Assembly: GCA_002314915.1 (NCBI GenBank)
Contig: DCHU01000051.1
Location: 5,914 to 54,202 of the forward strand
Reading direction: 5' to 3'
DNA from: Caryophanales bacterium UBA1744
GTDB taxonomy: Bacteria > Bacillota_I > Bacilli_A > RFN20 > CAG-826
DNA: 48,289 nucleotides
Positions 15,179-23,685 of this stretch are shown one piece after another. Made by a program: the position numbers and the translations under genes. The notes under the pieces are model-generated. The model searched no databases, was not told the DNA's origin, and saw nothing but the letters and a program-made list of their open reading frames with translations. Numbering within the stretch: the first letter of the stretch is position 1; each line of letters begins with the position of its first letter.

Positions 15179-16678
15179 TTACCAATCGTATGATGCGTTA
15201 GGATCAACAACCTGGATTGTGAAATCAAGTTCAGTTGAATATGCCGAAACGTTGATGCAAGTGTAAGTTCCATCTTCTGCGGCAGGTGAATTCCTTGTAG
15301 ACGTGGAATATGTATCTGTGTAGTCTTCCCAGCCTTCTCCTGTCCAACCCGCGTCTTCAAGTATTTTGTCATACTTCTTGCCTTCAGCAATGATTGTGTC
15401 GTGGTCATCATACCTAACGGCAAATGTTACGGCTCCATAATCCTCACCAAAGGTTGTTCTGTCGACAGTTGCATCGGTTACATATGCAGGGATTGCGTTT
15501 CCACTTGTATCCTTCTGACCATTCCAATTCGATAAACACACGGATGGCTGCATGTACTCAACTTTATATCCCGCTAATGCACTTCTTCCGTCTGGATATG
15601 CCCATGATGGATATCCCAACTGCTCGCTCATCCATTGAGCGTGTGAGACGAATGCATAAGTGAATCTTGCCGCTGACTTAGTCCAGACTTCTCCAGATTC
15701 TTCGGTAACAGTCTCTCGTTTATCAAAGATTAATGATTGGCCGCCCTGAGCATCTTCACCTGATGTCGCGCCATCAAAAGAGACTATATAGCCATTTGAA
15801 GAAGCGATGGTTTTAACAGAATTTGTGATATCGCCAATACGGTAATCCATAATGTGCCATTCTGAATAGCCATCTTCAAAATATGATGACGTAGAGAATG
15901 GAAGAGCGGAGATAGCGGCAACAAGTCCGTCATCTTTCTGATATCCATTAATAATTCCCTTTTCATCATCAGACAAGCCATTTGAAAGACCGGTTGGAAC
16001 ATATGTTTCTGCGTAGTCGGCTAGTTCAGTTGGGATAGCCATACCAATATTTGAGATAACCGCTGTTGTCTCTGAGTCTGGATAATCCTCTTCTGTTAAG
16101 CCCCAAGACTCACGGTCAGCTGAGTTGTCCTTCTTTACATAGATCTCATAAGAACCATCTTTGATGGTGACTGAGCCCTCTGTGTAATTGAGAGCGCTGT
16201 CGTAATCGACTCCGGCAAAGACGGCAAGGTAAACGAGTGCATCGGAATTCTTGATTGGATAAACACCGTCGGTAGGTTCATCAAATGCCTTGTCGCCTAT
16301 TTTATCGAGCAGGTCGCCAACTGTGCTTGGCATAAGATAAACGTCGCTGAGTTTGCCTTTTTCCTGCGCAGGTACATCTATCTTGACTTCCTTATCGTCT
16401 GTGATACGGCAATAGCCAATGTTAGGAACGAAGAAAATACCGCTGTTTTCGCACCATTCTGCATAACTACCCAAATATTTGGTGTATGTGCTGTAGTCAT
16501 CATAGTATTCCATCTTGGCGTAGTCTTTGACCGTGACTACCATGTTGTTGCTCTTGAAATCAGCAATGAGTTGATCGACAGGATCCAACTTAGGCTGTTC
16601 TGAGCTTCCTGCCTTACCGCAGGCCGCCAAAAGCAATACGGTACTAGCAAGAACGAAAAGTTTCTTATTGAGTTTCAT
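15179..16678 (-). CDS. Uncharacterised lipoprotein, 499 residues
   Basis: No family recognised. The signal peptide MKLNKKLFVLASTVLLLAACGK has a clear lipobox (LAAC) at about residue 17-20, so the mature protein is lipid-anchored on the outer face. The body is rich in Asp, Tyr, Gly and Ser. It has short aromatic stretches (AGWTGEGWEDYTD, about residue 445) and a C-terminal beta-like segment ending in Trp. No catalytic motif stands out. It may be a surface binding protein, but nothing in the neighbours (bioY, glycerate kinase) points to a ligand. AAGGAG lies about 7 bases before the ATG. Monocistronic. Confidence 0.88.
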   Translation of the reverse strand: MKLNKKLFVLASTVLLLAACGKAGSSEQPKLDPVDQLIADFKSNNMVVTVKDYAKMEYYDDYSTYTKYLGSYAEWCENSGIFFVPNIGYCRITDDKEVKIDVPAQEKGKLSDVYLMPSTVGDLLDKIGDKAFDEPTDGVYPIKNSDALVYLAVFAGVDYDSALNYTEGSVTIKDGSYEIYVKKDNSADRESWGLTEEDYPDSETTAVISNIGMAIPTELADYAETYVPTGLSNGLSDDEKGIINGYQKDDGLVAAISALPFSTSSYFEDGYSEWHIMDYRIGDITNSVKTIASSNGYIVSFDGATSGEDAQGGQSLIFDKRETVTEESGEVWTKSAARFTYAFVSHAQWMSEQLGYPSWAYPDGRSALAGYKVEYMQPSVCLSNWNGQKDTSGNAIPAYVTDATVDRTTFGEDYGAVTFAVRYDDHDTIIAEGKKYDKILEDAGWTGEGWEDYTDTYSTSTRNSPAAEDGTYTCINVSAYSTELDFTIQVVDPNASYDW

Positions 16679-16783
16679 AATCTCTCTCCTTAGATTTGAT
16701 AACTCAATTTATTATTTCTATGAATAATGTCAATTCTTAAATATCAATTATTAACTCTATTAGATAATTCTAACCGAAATGTT

Positions 16784-16808
16784 AAAAAACTCTCTTTGAG
16801 CAGAGAGT
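16784..16808 (-). terminator. Terminator of the glycerate kinase gene
   Basis: ACTCTCT-GCTCAA-AGAGAGT followed by TTTTT on the minus strand, starting 3 bases after the stop codon. Confidence 0.92.
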
Positions 16809-16810
16809 CC

Positions 16811-17923
16811 TTAAAGAATTCCTCGAATCAGGCACGATACCGCATCTTCGTAATATAAGTCAGCGTTATCAACCATATCATCTAGAGGTGTGTCTTTTGG
16901 TGTGGAAATGATTACATTATCAATTCCGTGATACTTAGCCATAAGAATTCCCTCACTAGTGGCAGAACCACATATGAGAGCAAGAGGCACTCCTGCTTTT
17001 GACGTTCTCTTGTTAACGCCGTCTATAACCTTGCCCGAGAATGATTGTTTATCGAGTCTTCCTTCGCCAGATACAACAAGGTCGCAACCTTTGAGTTTTG
17101 AGTTGAAATCGACAATATCTAAAAGGGTTTCTATTCCAGGTTTCAGCTTTGCTGATAAGAAAGCAATTAGGCCACCACCGATACCACCTGCAGCCCCGGT
17201 TCCTTCGATTGACTCTAGATCGATTCCTAAGCACTCTCTAATGATATTAGATAGATGTCTAAGACCATCATCGAGTACCTTGACCATTTCTTCGTCTGCC
17301 CCTTTTTGTGGAGCGTATACGTATGCCGCACCATTAGGTCCGGAGAATGGGTTGTTTACATCACACATACCGATGATTTTAACGTTGCCTAAATCGGTTT
17401 CCGTCGCATCGATATTATCGATATCTTTTAAGGTTCCACCTACAGGGATGAATTCCTCTCCTTTGAAATTCATGAATTTAACGCCTAAAGCAGAGGCTAA
17501 ACCGCACCCTGCATCATTCGTGGATGAGCCGCCTAACCCCATATAGATAGTTTCAGCACCTTTGGATATTGCGTCTTTAATTAAAGCGCCAATTCCGTAC
17601 GTCGTAGTGATACTAGGATTCTTTGTCTTTGTATGTGGTAATCCGACAACTGAGGCAACCTCAATTACCGCGGACTCACCCATTAAGTAGTACTTTGCTT
17701 TGATAGGAAGATTATTTGCATCAATTGTATCCACTTCTACCCAGTTTCCTGGCATAGATAATGAATATGCATAGCAAGTTCCTTCTCCGCCGTCTGCTAC
17801 AGGAATTGAAATTACCTCACAGTCAGGAAAAGACTCCAACCACTTATTCTTGAAGATGGTCGAAATGGCTTCGCTAGAAAGCGTGCCCTTAAAAGAATCG
17901 GATATGATAATCACTTTGTTCAT
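16811..17923 (-). CDS. Glycerate kinase (GarK/GlxK family)
   Basis: Phosphorylates D-glycerate to 2- or 3-phosphoglycerate, feeding lower glycolysis. Motifs: IIISDSFKGTLSSEAI at the start, PVADGGEGTCYA (about residue 45), MGLGGSSTNDAGCGLASALG (about 130-150), EGTGAAGGIGGGLIAFL (about 235-250) and VSGEGRLDKQSFSGKV (about 285). The length of 370 residues fits the family. The open frame extends 84 codons further upstream, but MNKVIII is the family N-terminus. TATAAT lies six bases before that ATG, so the mRNA is probably leaderless. Divergent from the membrane hydrolase gene. Confidence 0.94.
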   Translation of the reverse strand: MNKVIIISDSFKGTLSSEAISTIFKNKWLESFPDCEVISIPVADGGEGTCYAYSLSMPGNWVEVDTIDANNLPIKAKYYLMGESAVIEVASVVGLPHTKTKNPSITTTYGIGALIKDAISKGAETIYMGLGGSSTNDAGCGLASALGVKFMNFKGEEFIPVGGTLKDIDNIDATETDLGNVKIIGMCDVNNPFSGPNGAAYVYAPQKGADEEMVKVLDDGLRHLSNIIRECLGIDLESIEGTGAAGGIGGGLIAFLSAKLKPGIETLLDIVDFNSKLKGCDLVVSGEGRLDKQSFSGKVIDGVNKRTSKAGVPLALICGSATSEGILMAKYHGIDNVIISTPKDTPLDDMVDNADLYYEDAVSCLIRGIL

Positions 17924-17929
17924 ACGTAC

Positions 17930-17935
17930 ATTATA
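17930..17935 (-). promoter_or_regulatory. -10 box of glycerate kinase, six bases before its ATG
   Basis: TATAAT at 17935-17930, then GTACGT, then ATG at 17923. The spacing is the same as in cls and dnaE. A weak -35 (TTTAAT, 17958-17953) is 17 bases upstream. Confidence 0.7.
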
Positions 17936-17999
17936 TGCATTATTGTCATACAAATTAAAGCGCGCTGTGTTAAGATAAAGGCACCAAGGAGTACATACT

Positions 18000-20171
18000 A
18001 TGTCATCTTCAAATGAAGGTCGTAAGGGATGCTTTTCAGCAGTTGCTGCATTCTTTAAGGCCGCAAAGAAGCCGCTTATTGCGGTAGCTTCTTTACTTTG
18101 CGGAGCGATGATTGCCGTAGGTATCGCAGATGGAATCCAAAAGGATTGGGGCAAGATTGAGGTCACAACAGGCACAATCGAAACGACAATCCGCGACGTT
18201 TATAACGTCGATAATTCAGGAGACCCGAATGCAGAGACCGTTTCAATCGGATATAAGCTCTACAAACCAAAAACTGCATCTTCAACAAACAAAGCACCGG
18301 CAGCTTTATGCTTACATGGTTATCAGAATGACCACGAGACATCCGCCGCATACGCTTTAGAACTTGCTAGACGTGGATACGTTGCCTTAGCTATTGATGA
18401 GTACGGTCACGGCGCCACGAACAAGGGCATGATCCATCGTGGATACGTTAACCACAAAGTCACGACCAACTACGGTTATGATGAAGATGGAAAGACATAT
18501 CTCGAAATCGGAGGAGTCACTCGTTACAAGATAATGATGAACTTCTCTAACCTCTCATTCTTCATCGACAAATACTCCAAGTCCTATGACTTCGACAACA
18601 ACGCGACAATCAGCACAGAATCAGTTAAAGATTCATCGATGGGTGGTTCGGCAGCCTATGGCTGGTTATCCACTTTGGACTGCGTTGACAATACAAAGAT
18701 GGTTGTCACCGGTCACTCGATGGGAACATGGGCAGCCTGGACGGTATCCGCAGCCTATTCCGGCACCCCAATTGAACCAAGAGCCACCACTCTTCAGTGC
18801 GGAGAACTATTCAAGACCACAAGAGACTTATTAGGACGTTTAGCCTATGACTCAGATGAAGACGGAATCGCTGAGGTTCACTGGAACAACTTCTTATTGC
18901 TCACCGCCAAATACGATGAGTTCAACTACTTCAGAGATTACGCAAAAACAGTCGTAACAAAGGACTCAATCAAGAATGAGCAGTCGCTCAACTTCTTGAA
19001 CGTCCCAGCAGAAGAAGCCGAGTGGAACAAAACATTCCATGAGAACTTCGCCACAGGCACATCTGTAAGACGTGAATACATCGTAACCAATCATAGATTG
19101 ACCACACACGATGCACACGCAATCAGAACTACGATGGAATGGTTTGATTCTTCAACCGCGCACACTTCTTCTATCGCTTCAACCAATCAGACATTCATGG
19201 TTAAGGAATTGCTTGTCTTCGCTGCAATGCTTATGGCAATCACATCCGTTGTTGCGGTCGTTATGTGCTTCAAGTACATCAAGTGGTTTGAACCTGTATT
19301 CGCAGGCGTTCCAAATAGACCAGAGAAACTCAAGAAAGGATGGAAGTTCTGGAAGGGTGCAATAATCACTATCCTCATTTCATTCGCTACTTACCCATTC
19401 TTATGCCAGTTAGGACACGGATTGATGCCACTTCCTGAGAAGCTATTCAGAATGACTATCGGAAACGGATTCCTCGTCTGGTACATCTTCTTAATTCTCG
19501 TCATGCTTGGATTCACACTCATCCCATGGTTCGTCCAGAAGAAAAAAGGAACCAAGACAACAGACTTTGTTGATCTTGGATTCGCAAGAGATGATGAGCA
19601 GCATAAGAACAAGTTCGACTGGGTCTTACTAGGCAAATCCGCAATAGTCGTCGTAGCAGGCATCCTTTGGATGTATATCCAGGTTGCAATCTCACAGGCA
19701 GCGTTCCAATTAGACTTCAGATTTATCTGGCCATTCTTCAAGACATTCTCATTAACAAGACTTGGACAGTTCTTCGTCTATCTCCCAATATTCTTGGTGT
19801 TCTTCATCCTCAACAACTCAAGAATCTTCGCTGCTCAGCGCGTTGAAGGCGTTGATGAGGCTGGAGTTAAGGGCTTCTTCAAATGCTGGTGGAAGTACGC
19901 ATTATGCATGGTCGGAGGCATTCTCCTCTTGTGCTTGCTTGAGTACATCCCATTCTTCGCTCAGATCGGTCCTGGCGCTGACTTGGCATTCGGCTCAACA
20001 TTCGGTGGACCATTCATGTCGCTCCTCATCGTCTTTGCTCCACAGGTTATCGTGTTTAGCTTTGTGTGCACATACTGCTATAGAAAGACAGGCAACGCGT
20101 TCGTGGGCGCGATGATTGTAGCAATACTCGCTTGTTGGATCGTCACAGGCGGTTCCGCAATCCTCTATTAA
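18000..20171 (+). CDS. Membrane-anchored alpha/beta hydrolase with a multi-pass C-terminal domain
   Basis: A 723-residue protein in two parts. After one N-terminal membrane segment (about residues 24-45) comes an alpha/beta hydrolase of about 340 residues: LCLHGYQNDHETSAAYALEL (oxyanion region, about 100), AIDEYGHGATNKG, and the nucleophile elbow VVTGHSMGTWAAW (Ser at about 239). The final His may lie in TTHDAHAIRTTMEWF (about 370). From about residue 400 to the end there are eight hydrophobic segments with a short soluble stretch between them. If the first segment is an export anchor, the hydrolase faces outside. I do not know a family with this full layout; substrate unknown. AAGGAG lies 8 bases before the ATG. 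Confidence 0.88.
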   Translation: MSSSNEGRKGCFSAVAAFFKAAKKPLIAVASLLCGAMIAVGIADGIQKDWGKIEVTTGTIETTIRDVYNVDNSGDPNAETVSIGYKLYKPKTASSTNKAPAALCLHGYQNDHETSAAYALELARRGYVALAIDEYGHGATNKGMIHRGYVNHKVTTNYGYDEDGKTYLEIGGVTRYKIMMNFSNLSFFIDKYSKSYDFDNNATISTESVKDSSMGGSAAYGWLSTLDCVDNTKMVVTGHSMGTWAAWTVSAAYSGTPIEPRATTLQCGELFKTTRDLLGRLAYDSDEDGIAEVHWNNFLLLTAKYDEFNYFRDYAKTVVTKDSIKNEQSLNFLNVPAEEAEWNKTFHENFATGTSVRREYIVTNHRLTTHDAHAIRTTMEWFDSSTAHTSSIASTNQTFMVKELLVFAAMLMAITSVVAVVMCFKYIKWFEPVFAGVPNRPEKLKKGWKFWKGAIITILISFATYPFLCQLGHGLMPLPEKLFRMTIGNGFLVWYIFLILVMLGFTLIPWFVQKKKGTKTTDFVDLGFARDDEQHKNKFDWVLLGKSAIVVVAGILWMYIQVAISQAAFQLDFRFIWPFFKTFSLTRLGQFFVYLPIFLVFFILNNSRIFAAQRVEGVDEAGVKGFFKCWWKYALCMVGGILLLCLLEYIPFFAQIGPGADLAFGSTFGGPFMSLLIVFAPQVIVFSFVCTYCYRKTGNAFVGAMIVAILACWIVTGGSAILY

Positions 20172-20178
20172 GATTTAG

Positions 20179-20205
20179 GGTAGAATCGAAAGGTTCTACC
20201 TTTTT
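20179..20205 (+). terminator. Terminator of the membrane hydrolase gene
   Basis: GGTAGAA-TCGAAAGG-TTCTACC followed by TTTTT, 7 bases after the stop codon. Confidence 0.92.
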
Positions 20206-20206
20206 C

Positions 20207-21073
20207 TTATGCCGTAGCTTTGTTCCAAACGGTTTCGGCATTCAATTTGTTGCTCGTCACTCCGCTTATGTACTTGTCGAGTTTCAGAATTGCGTCTTCA
20301 CTATCAACCGTCCAAACCTCAAGAGGAATGTTGCTCTCGATGCACCTGTTAACTCCGGTAGAGTCAAGCATTGAATAATATGAATCAACAAACACTTCGT
20401 TCTCATCTGTTTTCAGAGATGATGCTTTCTCGATTATTGAATCAAATACGTTATTGCAAACAAGACCAAGTCTAGCCTTGCTATCGACATTTCTTATTGC
20501 GGTCAACAAGTCAACTTCATAAGAGATATAAGACACCTTCCCTTTGAGGCCGACGTTATCTATGGTTTCAACAATGGATACCGCTTCTTCTCCTGATGCG
20601 CCTTTCTTCAATTCGATATAAGGGTGTAAAGACAGTTCTTTACAAAGAGAGGCAAACTCTTCTAACGTCGGAATGGATTCGTTCTTGTATTTTTCATCTT
20701 TCCATGAACCAAAATCTAAAGATTTTAGGTAGTCAAGATTGTAATCCCTGACGCTGCCGCTTCCATTTGATGTTCTATCTATTGTGTCATCATGCAAAAG
20801 AACAGGCTTTCCATCCTTGGTGAAGGAAATATCACACTCAACCATTTCGAAGCCTCTGTCTTTCGATTCTCTATAAGCGCTAAGCGTATTCTCCGGCGCT
20901 TCAAACCAACCGCGATGATTAATCGAATTAATTTGTTGATTCGGCCTTTCTGGTTTTGACACCTCAGAAGTTTCCTCATGGCTTGTTGTAGGCTCTTCTG
21001 ACAACTCACCCTGATTTGATGCGCAACTCATAAATAAAGGCGCGATGAGTAGTAGCAACGTTCTTTTCTTCAT
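20207..21073 (-). CDS. Glycerophosphodiester phosphodiesterase lipoprotein
   Basis: Cleaves glycerophosphodiesters to glycerol-3-phosphate and an alcohol. The signal peptide has Cys in LFMSCASNQ (about residue 17), so it acts outside, anchored to the membrane. The GDPD domain begins with NHRGWFEAPENTLSAY (His 53 and Glu region), then VECDISFTKDGKPVLLHDDTIDRTSNG (catalytic Glu/Asp/His), YIELKKG and the late LEVWTVDSEDAI. The length of 288 residues is typical. It may recycle lipid or teichoic acid head groups; the substrate is not shown by sequence. AGGAAAAGGG precedes the ATG. Not clearly in an operon with glgP, which has its own terminator. Confidence 0.93.
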   Translation of the reverse strand: MKKRTLLLLIAPLFMSCASNQGELSEEPTTSHEETSEVSKPERPNQQINSINHRGWFEAPENTLSAYRESKDRGFEMVECDISFTKDGKPVLLHDDTIDRTSNGSGSVRDYNLDYLKSLDFGSWKDEKYKNESIPTLEEFASLCKELSLHPYIELKKGASGEEAVSIVETIDNVGLKGKVSYISYEVDLLTAIRNVDSKARLGLVCNNVFDSIIEKASSLKTDENEVFVDSYYSMLDSTGVNRCIESNIPLEVWTVDSEDAILKLDKYISGVTSNKLNAETVWNKATA

Positions 21074-21192
21074 ATCCCTTTTCCTCGTTGCTTTAAATTA
21101 CCAAACCAGACAAAACAAGAAATCTCTAAATGCAAAATAAGTAGATTAATTGGCAGGATTAGTAGATGAGCTGTCCTTGTGTCTATTTAATA

Positions 21193-21219
21193 TAAAAAGA
21201 GCCGTTTTGAGCGGCTCTT
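21193..21219 (-). terminator. Terminator of the glgB-glgP operon
   Basis: AAGAGCCG-CTCAAAA-CGGCTCTT followed by TTT on the minus strand, 22 bases after the glgP stop. Confidence 0.95.
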
Positions 21220-21240
21220 AGTGTTTGTTTGAGTATTAGC

Positions 21241-23658
21241 TTATTTCTTTGGAGTGATCTTCTCTAAGTGCCAGATATCTCTGTTGTACTCTTCGATAGT
21301 TCTATCGGAACTGAAGTGTCCTGACATTGCGGTGTTCATAATTGATGCGTGAGCCCACTTCTTCTTGTCGAGATACATCTCATCTGCTCTCTTGCATGCT
21401 TCGCAGTATGCGTTGAAGTCTGCGAGGATGAAGAACTGGTCGCCTCTGTTCATGACTTCGTCAAAGATCATTCTGAATCTGTCGCCGTGCTTGATTGCCC
21501 AAGGTCCGGTGAAGAGTGAGTCTAAGACGTTCTTGACGCGGATGTCTGAATTGTAGACGTTCCATGGGTTGTAGTTTCCTGCGTCGACTTTAGCCTGAAC
21601 CTCATCTGCTGTGAGACCGAAGATGACTTCGTTTTCTCTACCTGCGAGATCAGCGATTTCGATGTTAGCACCGTCGAGTGTGCCGATTGTGATAGCACCA
21701 TTCATCATGAGTTTCATGTTGGATGTACCGGATGCTTCCTTACCGGCTGTGGAGATCTGCTCTGATAAATCAGATGCTGGGATGATCTTCTCAGCGAGGG
21801 ATACGCCGTAGTTCTCAACGAAGACGATCTTCATGAACTTGCTTGCCTGCTCATCGTTGTTAACGACATCTGCTACTGCAAGGATGAGTTCGATGATACG
21901 CTTTGCGTATTCGTATGATGGAGCTGCCTTTGCACCAAAGATATAGGTGTGTGGAACCATCTTGAAGTTAGCTGGATCCTGTTTGAGAGCCAAGTAGTTG
22001 GTCATGATATGGAAGATGTTGAGCAACTGTCTCTTATATGCATGCAAACGCTTGATCTGTGTATCGAAGATTGAATCTGGATCGATGTCGATGTTATAAG
22101 CGGTCTTAACAAAGTTAGCGAATGCGACCTTGTTCTCATGCTTGATAGCCATGACTTCTTTCTGGACCTTCTCGTCATCAGCGTATTTTGCGAACTTGTT
22201 CAAGTCTGCTGCATTGTGAATCCATGACTCACCAATTCTTGATGAGATGAGTTCTGCAAGCTTAGGGTTGCTGTAGACCAACCATCTACGGTGTGTAACA
22301 CCATTTGTCTTGTTGGAGAACTTGTTAGGGAATAACTGATAGAAGGATTTGAATGTGTATGACTTAAGTATTTCTGTGTGGATAGCAGCAACACCGTTGA
22401 CTGAGTAGCCAGCATAGATTGCCATATTTGTCATATGGATCTGGCCATCTTTAATGATCTGCATCGCATATCTGTCGGCTGGATTGACTCCGTTTTCAAC
22501 GAGATATTGATTGAAGCGTCTGTTGATTTCCTCAATGATCATGTAGACACGAGGTAAAAGTTTCTGAACGAACTGGACTGGCCACTTCTCAAGCGCTTCT
22601 GGCATGACTGTGTGGTTGGTGTAGGCGATTGTTTCCTGGACAACCTTCCATGCGTCATCCCATCCCCATCCGTACTCATCCATGAGTAAACGCATCATTT
22701 CAGGGATAGCAAGGATTGGATGCGTGTCATTCAACTGGAAGACAAAGTGTTTGGAGAACTGCTTTAAGTCGCCATAGCGTCTTGCCTCTCCACGCATGCA
22801 TGACTGGACGCCTGCAGATACGAGGAAATACTGCTGGCGAAGTCTTAACATACGGCCATGCTCTGTTGAGTCATCTGGATAAAGACCGAATGAGAGTTCC
22901 TTAAGTGTCTGTAAATATTCGTTGAATGAGCAGTCTGTTGGGAGTCTCTTGTTTGAAGGCTCAGCAGACCAAAGTCTCAATGTGTTTGCAACACCGTTTC
23001 CGTGTCCGATGACTGAGACGTCATATGGAACTGCACGAATTGCGCGGTAGTTGACTAAACGCATAGCGTATTCGCCGTTTGGCTTGAGGTATGTTTCTGA
23101 GTTTCCGTAGAACTTGACTTCGATTGCGTGTTTTGGTTTTCTGACTTCGAAGACGAATCCGTCTGATAACCACTGATCAGGAAGTTCGACCTGCTTGCCG
23201 TGTGAGAACTTCTGGCGGAAGAATCCGTATTCATAACGGATTGTATTACCGTGCATTGGGTATCCGCATGATGCTGCTGAATCGAGGAAGCAAGCTGCTA
23301 AACGGCCTAAACCACCGTTTCCTAAGCCTGCATCTGGTTCCATATCTTCGAGATCGTTGATATTGATTCCGTAATCAGCAAGTCCTTCTTTTGCGACCTG
23401 GTAAATGCCAAGGTTCTGCATATTGTTTAATAAAAGTCTTCCAATGAGGAATTCCATTGAGAAATAGATGAGCTGTCTCTTGCCATTATCGAGGATATCC
23501 TCGCGGCAGTTACGCCAATCTTTGCCAGCGAAGTCTCTGACCATCTCGCCTAAGATGTCATACTTCTCTGTGATATCAGCGTCAGCAACGTTTCTTCCGT
23601 ATTTCTCTACGAGTCTTCTCTCAAACTCGTTCTTAAAATCGCGTTTGTTGTTGAACAT
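21241..23658 (-). CDS. glgP: Glycogen/maltodextrin phosphorylase
   Basis: Releases glucose-1-phosphate from glycogen ends using phosphate and pyridoxal phosphate. The 805-residue length and motifs fit: YFSMEFLIGRLL (about 67), DAGLGNGGLGRLAACFLDS (about 110), QLNDTHPILAIPE (about 310), the FSNKTNGVTHRRWL segment, and EASGTSNMKLMMNGAITIGTLDGANIEI near residue 640, in which the Lys of SNMKL carries the cofactor. AAAAGGAG lies about 10 bases before the ATG. It starts 27 bases after glgB in the same operon. No glgA or glgC (synthesis) genes lie in this window, so the operon handles branching and breakdown only. Confidence 0.97.
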   Translation of the reverse strand: MFNNKRDFKNEFERRLVEKYGRNVADADITEKYDILGEMVRDFAGKDWRNCREDILDNGKRQLIYFSMEFLIGRLLLNNMQNLGIYQVAKEGLADYGININDLEDMEPDAGLGNGGLGRLAACFLDSAASCGYPMHGNTIRYEYGFFRQKFSHGKQVELPDQWLSDGFVFEVRKPKHAIEVKFYGNSETYLKPNGEYAMRLVNYRAIRAVPYDVSVIGHGNGVANTLRLWSAEPSNKRLPTDCSFNEYLQTLKELSFGLYPDDSTEHGRMLRLRQQYFLVSAGVQSCMRGEARRYGDLKQFSKHFVFQLNDTHPILAIPEMMRLLMDEYGWGWDDAWKVVQETIAYTNHTVMPEALEKWPVQFVQKLLPRVYMIIEEINRRFNQYLVENGVNPADRYAMQIIKDGQIHMTNMAIYAGYSVNGVAAIHTEILKSYTFKSFYQLFPNKFSNKTNGVTHRRWLVYSNPKLAELISSRIGESWIHNAADLNKFAKYADDEKVQKEVMAIKHENKVAFANFVKTAYNIDIDPDSIFDTQIKRLHAYKRQLLNIFHIMTNYLALKQDPANFKMVPHTYIFGAKAAPSYEYAKRIIELILAVADVVNNDEQASKFMKIVFVENYGVSLAEKIIPASDLSEQISTAGKEASGTSNMKLMMNGAITIGTLDGANIEIADLAGRENEVIFGLTADEVQAKVDAGNYNPWNVYNSDIRVKNVLDSLFTGPWAIKHGDRFRMIFDEVMNRGDQFFILADFNAYCEACKRADEMYLDKKKWAHASIMNTAMSGHFSSDRTIEEYNRDIWHLEKITPKK

Positions 23659-23685
23659 GTATTATTACTCCTTTTTGTGGGGGCA

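Noticed and set aside
17924..18175. An 84-codon N-terminal extension of glycerate kinase
   Set aside because: It would run across the divergent hydrolase start; the family N-terminus and a -10 box both support ATG 17923.
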